Source: Ananas comosus (Eukaryota > Streptophyta > Magnoliopsida > Poales > Bromeliaceae). From it: DNA of 64,000 nucleotides. Shown one piece after another: positions 1 to 11,334 of the stretch. The position numbers and the translations under genes were made by a program. The notes beneath the pieces are model-generated. The model saw only the letters and a list, made by a program, of their open reading frames with translations, had not been told where the DNA came from and did not search any database. Each line of letters begins with the position of its first letter. Positions within the stretch are counted from its first letter, which is position 1. The stretch covers positions 66,291 through 130,290 of the forward strand of contig NC_033637.1 in NCBI RefSeq assembly GCF_001540865.1, read 5' to 3'.

Positions 1-248
1 GTGATTTGGATATTTCTACACCGTTAAACTTGCAAACGGCTCACTACGGCCATTGAAATTTGTTGATTTTGAGCCCATTCGATCACTAGGCAAATGATAT
101 CAAAAAATAATAAAATTTATTTTCTAAGTACTCCAAATACTCTAGATCAAGTTTAACGGAGCCGATCGACGATTCGAAAGTCACAACATCGAAAACGAGC
201 TGGAAGCACGGAAGGCTCCGTGCTTCCGATAGCATAGTAGCCTCACTC
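1..248. mobile_element. Right half of a foldback MITE (truncated by window edge)
   Basis: This segment is the near reverse complement of the left arm of the element at 13539-14112, including the motif GATCGACGATTCGAAAG and the terminal hairpin GGAAGCACGG...CCGTGCTTCC. It ends GCATAGTAGCCTCACTC and runs straight into a (TA)n tract. No coding capacity is seen. Confidence 0.7.
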
Positions 249-251
249 TAT

Positions 252-1031
252 ATATATATCGTTAGATCTACTCCTCGGATTATTTTCAACTATTAGATTA
301 TACTATTCAACCAACCACCCACTCAACCCTAGAAGACCCATATCATCCTAATCGCATATTTCTTAATCTAATGGCTAAAAATCTATAAGCACCAATAACT
401 TGATACTTTTAAAAGCATAGAAGCTCAATTATATATATATATATATATATATATTCTCGCCACCCACTGTATTCCTTTTCACTATCGTACCTCTTCTCCC
501 GCCCTCTACAGCAGCAGCCTATCCCCGCCACAACACACTCTCTCTCTTCGCCATCCTCAAATTTTGTGACATCCTCGTCGTTGTCGCAATTCACGACCAC
601 ATCCTCCATCACAGCTTCACCTCCGCAATCTGTGCTATATCTGAGTTTGCGTCGCCACCGCTAGTGTTGGCGAAGGTATGGGTTTGATACGAGAGAGGAG
701 TGCGGCGTCGATGTTGTGGCAGTGGAGGAGGAGAAGGGAGAGGAAGCATGAGGAAAAAAAGAGGCAAGGACAACGAGAATAAATGAGACAAAAAAAGAGC
801 AGAAAAATAAACGAGAGATAAATGGAGAGAAAGAAAAATAAAAATAATTTAGTCTGTTTACTGAAAATGCAGACTTAATTTATAAAATTAGAAAAAATAA
901 TTTATTTTTGAAAAAATTCAAAACTAGTAAAATTTTTGTGCATAAAGGTCTAAAATATCTGACCATCAAAGTTATAAGATTTATCATAAATGATTCCTTA
1001 ATCCTATTTGAGAAGTGAATGAATTATTTTA
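252..1031. repeat. Duplicated ~780 bp segment, copy 1
   Basis: It is nearly identical to 1527-2294. The first ~185 bp are a truncated short MITE ending AAAAGCATAGAAGCTCAATT. The remainder is a CT-rich then GA-rich stretch without a convincing gene. Copy 1 stops exactly at the ambiguous base N at 1032, so the pair may be an assembly artefact or two haplotypes. Confidence 0.8.
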
Positions 1032-1057
1032 NATATATATATATATATATATATATA

Positions 1058-1514
1058 GTCTGGCTACTATACTCTTATGAGTACAATCATTCTCGTATTC
1101 ATATTTTATAATTTTTCGATATCATTACCTTACGATCAAAAGGTCAAAAAATTGACAATTTTTAACGGCCGGTATGGAATATTTGCTAGTTTAACGGTAT
1201 AAAAGAATCGAAATCAGTTGAATTTTTGATAAAAAATTCTATTCACTACATAGATAAAAGATCAATAACTCTGATCTTAAATTAAAGGATCCGATCATTC
1301 ATTTTTAAGACGTCGTTCGATTTTGACGATTCATTTTATATCCGTTTGATGAATTTTTTAATAATTTTGAAAAATTACGAAATTTATTTTCTAGAAGTTT
1401 CAAATACTCTAGATCATATTTAACGGAATGGATCGTCGATTCGGAAGCTCCATCATTGAAAACAACTTATGAGTACGAAGAGCTCTATACTCATAAGACT
1501 ATAATAGCCCAAGC
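1058..1514. mobile_element. Foldback MITE between the duplicated segments
   Basis: The ends are complementary: GGCTACTATACTCTTATGAG on the left and CTCATAAGACTATAATAGCC on the right. Both ends abut (TA)n tracts. The arms carry the shared core motifs of the local MITE superfamily (GATCGTCGATTCGGAAG and its complement-like partner). A related copy lies at 12425-12968. Confidence 0.75.
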
Positions 1515-1526
1515 ATATATATATAT

Positions 1527-2294
1527 ATACCGTTAGATCTACTCCTCGGATTATTTTCAACTATTAGATTATACTATTCAACCAACCATCCACTCAACCC
1601 TAGGAGACCCATATTATCCTAACCGCATATTTTTTAATCTAATGGCTAAAAATCTATAAGCACCAATAACTTGATACTTTTAAAAGCATAGAAGCTCAAT
1701 TATATATATATATATTCTCGCCACCCACTGTATTCCTTTTCACTATCGTACCTCTTCTCCCGCCCTCTACAGCAACAGCCTATCCTCACCACAACACACT
1801 CTCTCTCTTCGCCGTCCTCAAATTTTGTGACATCCTCGTCGTTGTCGCCATTCACGACCACATCCTCCATCACAGCTTCACCTCCGCAATCTATGCTATA
1901 TCTGAGTTTGCGTCGCCACCGCTAGTGTTGGCGAAGGTATGGGTTTGATACGAGAGAGGAGTGCGGCGTCGATGTTGTGGCGGTGGAGGAGGAGAAGGGA
2001 GAGGAAGCATGAGGAAAAAAAGAGGCAAGGACAACGAGAATAAATGAAACAAAAAGAGAGCAGAAAAATAAACGAGAGATAAATGGAGAGAAAGAAAAAT
2101 AAAAATAATTTAGTATGTTTACTGAAAATGCAGACTTAATTTATAAAATTAGAAAAAATAATTTATTTTTGAAAAAATCCAAAACTAGTAAAATTTTTGT
2201 GCATAAAGGTCTAAAATATCTGACCATCAAAGTTATAAGATTTATCATAAATGATTCCTTAATCCTATTTGAGAAGTGAATGAATTATTTTAGA
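1527..2294. repeat. Duplicated ~780 bp segment, copy 2
   Basis: This is the direct repeat of 252-1031 with scattered single-base differences. It continues past the copy-1 breakpoint into unique AT-rich DNA (TTTTAGAGATAAACTAATAG), whereas copy 1 breaks at N. Confidence 0.8.
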
Positions 2295-3640
2295 GATAAA
2301 CTAATAGAATAATTAGTTTTAAAAATTAAATTTTTTTAATTGTTAGGACCTAAGTTAAGAAGAACTAAATTATGCCATCAAGGATTGTCCACACATTTTT
2401 ACCTATTCTTAAATTCTCACCGTAATAGTTATTATCAAATTACTAATTTAAAATTGAAAACATTTTTTTGCCCACTAACAAAAGTTTTTATAAGTGTTCA
2501 TACCATTTAATGCATCATTTTTTTATCAGAATTTTATGTCTTTATTATTTTTTCTAAAAATAATACTATTCTTCTTTTATGTTATATAAGCAATGCTAAT
2601 AATTCATTCAAAAATAAATATAAATAGCCGGCCGTATGTAAAGCAAGTGGCAAAAAATTTAAAGGTCAATATTCAATGTTTCAAATTCGAAACTTAATTG
2701 CTTTATGTTGCAAGCTAGATTTATATTTAAAAACTATAAGTAAAATAAATAGTATACTATTTTTCTTTCATAAAAAAAAGAAGTGAACGTAAATATGACA
2801 GTCTCACCGTCAAGGCGCCGAAGGATTCATTATTTGTACTAGTTTATCACACTTTGTTATGCCAAAATTTATTAAGAAAAATTAAGTAAATATAAGATTT
2901 GCACTCAAATTGTGACTGCACATTAATAAAAAAATTTTATGCCGATATATTGGTAAAATACTTAATAAACTAACTCTTTATTTGATTTCGGACTCCATTA
3001 AAACGGAAAAGGAAATGTTTTTTTTTTTTTTTTTTTTTTCTCTTTTCCCTTCTCAAAACTTTTGAGTGTATGTATATTTATGTCCATTTATATATATTTA
3101 TGGTTGTACGATCATGGGTTTGAGTTTCAAAACTTTAAGCAAAGACAGAGAAACAAGCTGTCAAACCCCTACTACCTAATAAATGTTACTTTCATCCCAT
3201 TAATTTACAGGCCCTTGTTATTTATTTTCTGTTTCATTTACCTATATTTCGTCTCGGTAATTGCCACGGAATTTAATTACAGGAAAAGGATATTTAGCGG
3301 AAGAATTGGCCAGTTGGCGTCCATCCATCTATTTATTTGAGTAATGATAATAATTTTTTACTGCCGGGGGTCCTCGTTGCAGCTTCAAGCTGATCGGCTG
3401 TTATTCACGGAATCTGCTCTCCTCTTCTTTTTTTTGCTGTTTATTATTATTATTATTATTATTATTATTTTTAACATTAGTAAAGGAGGAGCCTCGTCAT
3501 CGTGCGACTATATTATATCTGTGGGAGGGTAATTTTGGGGGAAAGGAGGGGCGTATATGTCAGCTGAAAAGAGAGGAAGTAGAACAGTAGAAAGAACGAG
3601 TCGGGCAGGTTGAGAGGAGGAAGAGGAACCCGCTCTTTCG
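2295..3640. other. AT-rich upstream spacer of the AHL gene
   Basis: No supported coding region is present. It contains a T-rich tract near 3019-3039 and an (ATT)n tract near 3441-3470. The last few hundred bases probably belong to the AHL promoter. Confidence 0.6.
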
Positions 3641-3678
3641 TAATTTTCTTTGTTAGTTGTCTCCTCCTCCGTCCCGGT

Positions 3679-3723
3679 GGCGGCGGCAGCAGCAGCAGCA
3701 GCAGCAGCAGCACGAAGAGTCTC

Positions 3724-3762
<39 letters not shown>
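3679..3762 (+). repeat. (CAG)n and (GA)n microsatellites in the AHL 5' leader
   Basis: A (CAG)n run at about 3679-3711 is followed by a (GA)n run at 3726-3762. GA/CT tracts are common in plant 5' leaders and core promoters. These tracts generate long spurious open frames upstream of the real AHL start. Confidence 0.75.
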
Positions 3763-3764
<2 letters not shown>

Positions 3765-4072
3765 CGAGCGGAGCGAAAGAATGGAGATGTCTCTTTTATC
3801 CTCTTTTCCATTTTGAGGGAGACTCGTCTGTTAGCTCGTTACCTCAGCAACCCAATTCTCACGATCCCACCCATCGTAGCCCACGAGTTCGCTCCCTCTT
3901 GTTGTTTTTTTTTTTAAAAAAAAAAATTTAAATTTTTATTTGCCCTTTTTTTCGTTGGGTGATGACCAGTGAAGTGGTTCAGCTCGGTCCTGCTCTTCAT
4001 TCTAATTAGTATACATTATAGAGGACGGCGTAGTTGCTTCTCTCTTCTCTCTTCTCTATAATCTATATATGC

Positions 4073-7000
4073 ATGGAAGGGAGGGAGAGCGTGGTGATGA
4101 TGTCGGGGCCCGAAGGTGGCGGCAGCGGAGCTAAAGCAGCAGCAGCAGCAGCAGCAGTAGGTGACGCCGGAGGAGGAGCGACGAAGGAGTCAGCATCCTC
4201 GACTCCCTCGCCGTCTCCGTCTCCCACCCCGTCCCCATCCCCGCAAGCAGCAGCTCCCGCCGAGGTTAGTGGTGGCGGCGGTATTGGTGTTGGTGTTGGT
4301 GTTGGGAGCGGAGGAGCGGGAGTTCCCGCGGCCGCTCCAATACCGTGGCCTGCCACGGGTGTGGGCGTGGGCGGTATGGGTATCTACGAGGAGCTGGCGA
4401 GAAAGAAGAGGGGGAGGCCGAAGAAGTACGCGCCGGACGAGATGGAGGTGGATATGGAGATGGAGATGGAGACGGAGACTGAGACGGAGATGGGAATGGG
4501 AATGGGAATGGGGCTGGCGCTGTCCCCCTCCTCCGCACCCTCCTCTTTCGCCCTCGTCCATCACTCCTCCCACTTGTCAGCCAAACGGAGTAGAGGGCGG
4601 CCACGCGGCTCCGGCAGACGCCAGCTCCTCGCCACTCTTGGTCTGTCCGCCTTCTTCTTCCTTCTTTCTCCTGCTACTCCTCCTCATCCTGACCTTCGCC
4701 GCCCGCACTTTTTCTTCTTTCTTCCTTTCGGAAATGAATATTTTTTTTCGTTTTCACTTTTTTTATTTTTTCTTTTTTTTTGTTCGGGACGCGGGATTTA
4801 TATATTGAAGACTGTTCTAAGCTGGTCTCTGCTTAGTGGCTTCACTGTGGCAGTGTGGCCTCCTACTTGATCTATATATTCCTAGGATAAGGATACAAAA
4901 AAAAAAGAAAAAAGAAAAAAGAAAAAAGAAAAAATAAAAGAAAATATAAATAGAAGAAAGTGTCCTTTTTTCCCCTTAATTACTCGTACGGTGGCTCTAG
5001 ATCTCACTTACATATATAGCCCGGCCAAAGCAGCTCCCATGAGGCTTTGTTTGAACTCCTACTTTGAGGTGTTCTCGGTCCTGGTAGTTGTTGGACAAAA
5101 CCTGTCACCGCTTCTTTGCTAGGTGACTTAGGAAAACGATTTGCGTCGAGTGTTCTCTTATGTCTTCTTCCTCGACCCGACTCCCAACAACACATGCCTT
5201 AGTGGGCTCCAACATGTATTTCTGTCCGGCTAACATGTATACTTATTCTCTTTTGACATTATTGAGCTTTCAATTTGTGAAGGTGAGTGGTTTGCATTCT
5301 CCGCCGGAGGGAGTTTTACACCACATGTTGTAACCATAGCTACGGGGGAGGTAAATCTGCTGCTAATACTTCCATTCTGAACTTCTTAATACATACATAC
5401 TGCTTTTATTATAGCACTGCATTTTTTGATTACATGTTGCTGACTTAACGTTGTTCCATTCTAGGATGTTGCGGCACGTATACTGTCCTTCTCCCAAAAG
5501 GGCCCACGAGCTATTTGCATTCTTTCTGCAAATGGGGCTATTTCGAATGTCACCTTACGCCAGCCAGGTTCTTCTGGTGGCACCTTGACTTACGAGGCAT
5601 GAACTGCTGCCTCCCTCAATAAATCTCGTATACTGCCTAAAGCTTTTAGTTTTGCATGTACTGATCAGATTGACTTTCTCAATCAGATAGCTTGTTTCAT
5701 TGATGTATGATTTTTTTTTTTTTTTAAATTTTCTTCCGCTCCTTCGGACAATGAAACATTTCAGCTCCTAAAGGAGCTTGTGATTCTAATGGTGCCTGTT
5801 TCTTGCCTTCCACTGGCTGTATTTTCAACATCAAAATGCTATAGATTATATTCGTAGTTTAGAATTTTATGTATGAAATTTGTACAAGCATGCTATGTTA
5901 GTTTTCGTATAAATCGAAGTGCATTTAGTCATGACGCACAGAGATAATGTTTATCTTTTCGAGATGTTTCCAAGGAACTACTGTGAAATCCAACAAAATT
6001 CAACTGTTACTAGCTTTGTTGTCTAAATTATAGGGTAGGGTTGAGAACTGCTTGGATTAGTGCACCACATCAGCTAGTAAGCAACAAAATAACATATATC
6101 AGCCAATAGGTAGCAAGAATGTGTTTCTTTCAATTTAGTGTGTTTTGTTAACAGCCTACGTTTTACTAATCAATTTGTTTCCATGTTGATGTTTTTCCAG
6201 TTAAAATTGCTAGTCACCTCTATTTTCCCACTCTGTTGTTAAGTGAGCAGCTAAATTCTTGCAGAGGAAATTTTACTTAGCTCGCCATCCTATTTCTTCA
6301 TATTTACTCGAAACTCGCTTTTGTGTTCCTACCTACATAGAGATTTATAGTAGGGTTTTCGCCTCTCCTTTCTAGAAGATATTGCGAACAACCAAAAGTT
6401 TGCTGAACTCTTTTCTCTATATTGATTGCTTCTTTTATTCTTCAACACAATGATTTTAGAAGACAAAAAATTACTTAGAGCTGTGCTATATACGTCCTAG
6501 TTACTTAATGGACCATTTCACGGTGTATATGTCGTCCAAGATTTTTTGCAGGAAAATGTTGAAGAGTGATGAACTGGAGAAGCAATTGATAGCCTATATT
6601 TTGAATACCTCAGTTTGCAAGTCGCGTTTTACAAAAAGGGTTTATCAAGGGGCTTGCAGTGAAACCAAAAAAGCTCAAGGGGCTTGCGGTGAAGCCAAAA
6701 AAGCTCAAGGGGCTTGCAATGAAACCAAAAAGCTATATTGTGGTTAAAAGATTACCTACGGGATCAATAAGATGTCTATTATTTTAAGGGCTACATAGTC
6801 AAAATTAAACCCTTTTTTTTGGTAGAACAAGTCGGTAGTGGTGTATTCAACAGTTAATTAACTGATCCATTAACTGTTCTTTCGGCAATACATAATCCAA
6901 CAGCTTTTAGTTGTCCACTCATTTTCTTTTCATTTCTTTAGGTTTGTTGTCCTCGGTTTGGTGCTTCATTTGTACCATTTTTAATGCAGGGACGTTTTGA

Positions 7001-8330
7001 GATTTTATCGTTGTCGGGGTCCTTCGCGATCAGTGAGAATGGTGGTGTTCGCAGCAGAACTGGTGGTATTAGTGTCTCACTTGCTGGACCTGATGGACGT
7101 GTCGTTGGTGGGGGAGTTGCTGGGTTGTTGCTTGCGGCTAGTCCAATTCAGGTAACAGTAGAATGTGCTCCTTCATACAGAAATGTTTAAGGCTATTGGT
7201 CAATTCTGAACGGCACATCAATTGACCCTGAAAATTTCTTGCATTGCATTTGCATGTATTTACGTTTAGGTTTGTTTAGCCATATTTGCATATATTTGCA
7301 GATATGTCATGAGAACCCCTTTTTCCGCTTGACACTTATACGTTAATAATAATCTACAAACAGATGCATCTGTTGTATAGGTTTTTTTCGGTTCTAGCTA
7401 TGCATTTAAGAAAATCATAGGTGTAGATCAGCTTGATCACTGCACGCGTCTTGTTAGAAAACACATGCATTCTACTTCCCTGCTATCGTTTGTTTGGGTC
7501 CACCTCTTTAGTGAGACCCTGTTTGCATAAGTTAATTGGTGATAGTGATACTTGTGATGGATGAGGACCTTTTCTTATTTAACTTTGGTAATTTGATGTA
7601 AGATTACTCATGATTTCATTGGATGCCACTAACAGGATGATTTATCATAATGTGGAAAATTGAACTTCATTTCCTTCTTACTTTTAGACATATTTTCCAT
7701 GCCATTCAAAAACCAATTATCAAATGCCCCTTGAGCAAATACGAAGAGTTTAAGTTAGATAAGTTATTCTAACATCTAGAAAGGCCCTAAGAATAAGAAA
7801 CGCATGCCAAAGTAATTCTCATCTATGGGAATCTGCAATATCGGGGGCTAATCCTCACATTATTGACGCTAATTAGCCATCATCTGATCCTAGAAGGAAA
7901 GGGAGATAACTTATGATGAGTTGATGTAAGCACTATATGCAGCATGTTTTGAGTAACTATGGTATTTAATCCTGTACTATCTTACATACTTTAACAGATT
8001 GTTGTGGGGAGTTTCCTGCCCAATGTATTCAAGGAGCATAAAAGAAGGGCTAACCAGGAATCAACTTTCTCTCCAGTTCCAGCTAGTGGTGGTGTATTAA
8101 CATCTGCAAAGCCTATATCTCAAGCAACTCCTCCCGATGATGGCTGTAAGAACCTGACGTCAAGTCTACCTGCAGGCCAAGTATGTGGAGGTGCCGAGAA
8201 CAGCAGCATGACCGACCGACCACCGAACCCAAACCCAACTCCTTTCAAGGTGGCGGGCTGGCCTGCCGACCTGCAGTCGGCAGAGCACAAGCCTTCCCCT
8301 GATATTAATGTATGCTTATCTGGGGAATAG
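4073..8330 (+). CDS. AHL: AT-hook motif nuclear-localized protein (AHL), two AT-hooks plus PPC/DUF296 domain
   Basis: The gene has five exons: 4073-4640, 5283-5350, 5465-5596, 6990-7151 and 7998-8330. Joined, they read 420 aa with no frame break. AT-hook 1 (RGRPKK, residues 113-118) and AT-hook 2 (RGRPRG, 174-179) lie in a low-complexity N-terminus of poly-Ala, Ser-Pro repeats, Gly-Val repeats and a Met/Glu tract at 124-147. The PPC domain spans about 195-325 and carries FTPHVVTIATGED, SFSQKGPRAICILSANG and GRFEILSLSG. The family binds the minor groove of AT-rich DNA as multimers in the nucleus and tunes growth and development genes; two AT-hooks plus introns fit the intron-containing clade. 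ATG 4073 is the first in-frame Met. Intron 3 (5597-6989) starts GC rather than GT. The exact paralogue cannot be named. Confidence 0.93.
5597..6989 (+). other. GC-AG intron 3 of the AHL gene
   Basis: The exon ends ACTTACGAG and the intron begins GCATGA. The next exon opens GGACGTTTTGAG after TTAATGCAG. Only this join gives the conserved TYE-GRFEIL sequence of the PPC domain; no GT donor nearby preserves it. The intron also contains a 30 bp minisatellite. Confidence 0.85.
6649..6738. repeat. 30 bp minisatellite, three copies, inside AHL intron 3
   Basis: The unit GGGGCTTGCAGTGAAACCAA followed by AAAAGCTCAA occurs about three times with few changes. Because 30 is a multiple of three, an open frame runs through it (6508-6747) and reads a repeated GACxExKKAQ peptide, but nothing else supports translation. 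Confidence 0.8.
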
Positions 8331-9260
8331 GCGTTTACCGAGATAGAACTTTCTGTAGGTGTCTGTCTGACTTTATCATGACTGATCTAACCCGTTGAAT
8401 ATGTGATAGCTTCTCTGTTGGTAGTTCGGAGCAATGAGTTGAGGACACTCCTCAAGGGTCTAAAATCTGATCATCTAATTATTGGGCTGCTTAGGTGGTC
8501 GCGTAGTTCTGATTTGGTATCTGTAACAGTAGACCTTTAACACCTGCGGGGTTTAATTTCTGTTTTTACGGTCGTAATTGTGATATTCTCTCTGCTTGTT
8601 ATCTAATGACTAGTGATGACTACTCTTGTCGGAGGGGCCTAGTGTTTTATGAATGGGGCTTCTACTCTAGAGGGGAAAGCTTTGTGAGCGGAACGAATTT
8701 GAATGTCTTTAATGTGAATTTGAGTTGATTTCATCGTGATGTTTGCAGGGATCAATCTCTGCTTTATTTTTCATTATCGACTAAAGCTCTACTAGTTGAA
8801 TGACTTTATAATTTTTCTGGCATTGAGCGTCAGCGTGGGCATGTAAAAATTAGGCCACTGGATCAGCCATAATTATGGCTTGCCTTTTATTATTTCACTG
8901 CATGCGGTGGATCTAAGTAAATAATCAGAGAACATAGTCACAGAGATGGGCTGCGTAATTTTTATTTAATTATGTGCCTGTCATCTTTTATAGCACTCCA
9001 AAGATGTTGAAATGTAGCAGTGCCAGCATTTTAGACCGAGTTAGTCGTTGAGCATAGAGGTATGCTTGTATCCCAAGCGACGGCAAATGGGAAAGTTGGG
9101 AAGGTACGCGAGACAGGATATCGTAAAATCTTTGGACTCCCCCGGAGACAAGGGACGGATTTTGGCCACCGAACAAAATGACAGAATTGTTGAGAAGATA
9201 AATTCCGGGACTGAAAGATGGGACCGACGCACCAAGGTCCATGGCCCACCAGTGGAAAGA
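8331..9260. other. Intergenic: AHL 3' flank and upstream spacer of the next gene
   Basis: The left part is probably AHL 3' UTR. No other coding region is supported. Overlapping opposite-strand open frames at 8988-9473 share no family features and cover the promoter of the gene at 9492. Confidence 0.5.
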
Positions 9261-9263
9261 GAG

Positions 9264-9350
9264 ACCACACGTGGCACGAGGCGAGGACGTGCCGAACCCT
9301 TCTACCACCTTCCGGTCGTCTCCAAACGCCAGCAGCCAAGCCACTCTTTA
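9264..9350 (+). promoter_or_regulatory. ABRE/G-box-like elements and TATA-like box upstream of the 166 aa gene
   Basis: ACACGTGGC (9267-9275) contains the CACGTG G-box core and matches the abscisic-acid response element consensus. A second ACGT core, GGACGTGCC, follows at 9284-9292. A TATA-like TTTAAAT lies near 9345, about 145 bp before the start codon. ABA or stress regulation is an inference from these motifs only. Confidence 0.5.
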
Positions 9351-9491
9351 AATTCCTCTCCACTGCCAAGAGAGGGAGGTGTGGTAGGAGGAATTCGAGA
9401 TCGAGATCCAGAGCGAGATCGAGACTTTGAAATCCAAGTCCTAAGTCCATATCTATATTCATATCGATATTGAGCTAGCTAGTTGTGATCG

Positions 9492-9992
9492 ATGGAGACG
9501 AGGGCGGTGCGCAGGGACGAGGAAGGGAAGAAGAAAGCGGAGAGGGTGGTGGTGGCGGCCGTGCCGAGGACGCGGAAGCCGGAGACGATGCGCTACGTGG
9601 AGAAGAAACTGGTGGACAAGGGCCTCCAGCGCATGGACCGCCACCCTGTCGACGGCCTCGGCGGCCTCGGCGCCCCTCCCCCCAAGTCCGGCCACGGCGG
9701 CAAGTTCACCTGGGAGGGCCCCGAAGACCCCGCCGAAGCCGAGCTCGACCCCGCCCCGCCCGCCCTCGACCCCCGCGACCCCAACTACGACGACGACCAG
9801 GAACAGCTCGAGAAGGGGCGGGGACGAAGAGGCGGAGGCGGAGGCGGAGGCGGGGCGGCTGAAGACGACGACGACGACGACGAGGCCGCGGAGGAGAAGA
9901 TCGTGGGGGAGGTGGAGGTGGCCAAAGTGGCGGAGGCGAGGGAAGGGGTCTCCAGGATCGAAATACTACCACCTCTGCAGCTGCAGCCCTGA
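9492..9992 (+). CDS. Small plant protein of unknown function (166 aa, KSGHGGKFTWEGP motif)
   Basis: This is an intronless frame with strong GC bias, starting ATGGAGACGAGG and ending TGA at 9990-9992. The N-terminus (1-30) is basic. Residues 35-70 read RYVEKKLVDKGLQRMDRHP and then KSGHGGKFTWEGP, and a DPRDPNYDDD segment follows near 95. I believe this arrangement recurs in uncharacterised plant proteins, but I cannot name the family. A Gly-rich run and an Asp-rich run (about 110-130) separate this from a C-terminal EEKIVGEVEVAK segment. There is no signal peptide or membrane segment. A polyadenylation signal AATAAA lies 85 bp downstream and ABRE-like sites lie upstream, which supports a real expressed gene. 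The function is unknown. Confidence 0.75.
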   Translation: METRAVRRDEEGKKKAERVVVAAVPRTRKPETMRYVEKKLVDKGLQRMDRHPVDGLGGLGAPPPKSGHGGKFTWEGPEDPAEAELDPAPPALDPRDPNYDDDQEQLEKGRGRRGGGGGGGGAAEDDDDDDEAAEEKIVGEVEVAKVAEAREGVSRIEILPPLQLQP

Positions 9993-10076
9993 GTAGTGAA
10001 CGCCCACCCTCTTCCTGTCTTTGTGCTTTTGTTCTGCATCTGCGGTCTGCTTCTGAATCTGAATCTGATGATGATG

Positions 10077-10082
10077 AATAAA
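10077..10082 (+). terminator. Polyadenylation signal AATAAA
   Basis: A canonical AATAAA lies 85 bp after the stop codon of the 166 aa gene, in a spacing typical of plant near-upstream elements. Confidence 0.55.
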
Positions 10083-10436
10083 GGGTGGTGCTGCTGACTA
10101 AGCTTGATTAATAATTACATTTTACTTAGCATATAATTTTAGCTGATGTAAATTCTCATGCATGACATGCCTTGCATGTACGAAATTTAACCTTGTACGA
10201 GGCGTAGGTGCTAATGTTTCTGGCTGTTTCTTTGCACATGAGAACCGCGCTGCCACGATCTCCAACTATTTTCCCTCCAAATGATTAACTGATTACTGGA
10301 GTAACCTCCAATGTCCGAGTAAACATGGCGCGGAGAGCTGTGCATAGTTCTTTCTTCTTCGTTAAAATCTCCGCTCCACAGCTGCAACTGCAATTAGGAG
10401 TCGTTTAGTACCTTAGTAGAGCATGTAGAGGAGTAG

Positions 10437-11070
10437 TTAGGGATGTAAAACGAGCAAGCACCCTGTGGGAGGCCCGGCCCGGCAGGGCTTCGGGCTGGTT
10501 GCAGCACGACATGGGTGTTGTAGCCCCTCGCCCGGCCCGGCCCGGCCCGGTCTGACAAGAACACTCCCGCTGTGGTGGGCCTCAATCTGTAGGGCCGATA
10601 GCCCGGCACGGCTTGAAACGGACCTGGATGGTGTTGTGCTAAGCAGAGCCCGTGACCCACGGCACGGCCCACATGGGCCGGGCCTGCCGGGTCAGTGCGG
10701 CCGAAACCCAATAGCCCAGCAGATTTTGGGAGGAGTGGTTTTGGGTCCAATGGATTAAAGAACTTTGGTCCATTGGATCAAAAATTATTTTTTTTCAAAA
10801 ATAATAATAATAATATATGTTTTTAAAAATTTTAAAACTTTGTTATTTTATAATTTTTTTTATAAAGGTTTACATTTTTTTAATCAAAAAATATATATTG
10901 TTCTTATAATTTTACATTTTTTTAAAAAAAATTAAAAAATAAAAATTTAAGTGGCTAGTTCAGAGCAAAGCCCGGCCCGGTCTGGCCCGGATAGGGTTTA
11001 GGGTCAGCTCCTAGCCTGTTTCCGCCTGACTAATATGGGCCGTGTTGGTCCCATGCCGCCCACAATAAAC
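10437..11070. mobile_element. GC-rich hAT-like non-autonomous element (degenerate copy)
   Basis: The left end TTAGGGATGTAAAACGAGC resembles the hAT-like terminus at 16320. Both elements contain CCCGGCCCGG-type low complexity and an internal TTGGTCCATTGG motif. The right terminus is decayed and no target duplication could be fixed. No transposase is encoded. Open frames here are by-products of high GC. Confidence 0.5.
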
Positions 11071-11334
11071 CATTAGGACTAGTGGAGATTGCATTGCAGT
11101 AGAGTTTTAAATTCATATCTTGTTTGATATAGCTTGTGGTAATTTAAATTGTGTAAGAAAGCTTAATTGTAATAATAATTAAAAATATATTCAAATTAGT
11201 CATTTTAACTGCTCTAATTTAATGGGGTAGCTTTTCAAAGGATAAATTTAATTTTTAATTATTTTTAGATAAAAACTATATTTTATTAGAGTGAGGTATA
11301 TTTATCATTATATATAGAGAGGGAGAGAGAGCAC

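Noticed and set aside
3650..3931. Open frames with poly-Ala or poly-Arg-Glu
   Set aside because: They translate CAG and GA microsatellites in the AHL leader and precede the true start.
6508..6747. 79-codon frame in AHL intron 3
   Set aside because: Intronic, contains a minisatellite, no independent promoter or homology.
8988..9473. Overlapping opposite-strand open frames of 118-143 codons
   Set aside because: They cover a promoter region, lack family features, and overlap each other on both strands.
10394..10758. Open frames of ~100 codons in the GC-rich block
   Set aside because: Same cause as at 16.3 kb: repetitive GC-rich transposon sequence, Pro/Gly/Arg-only composition.
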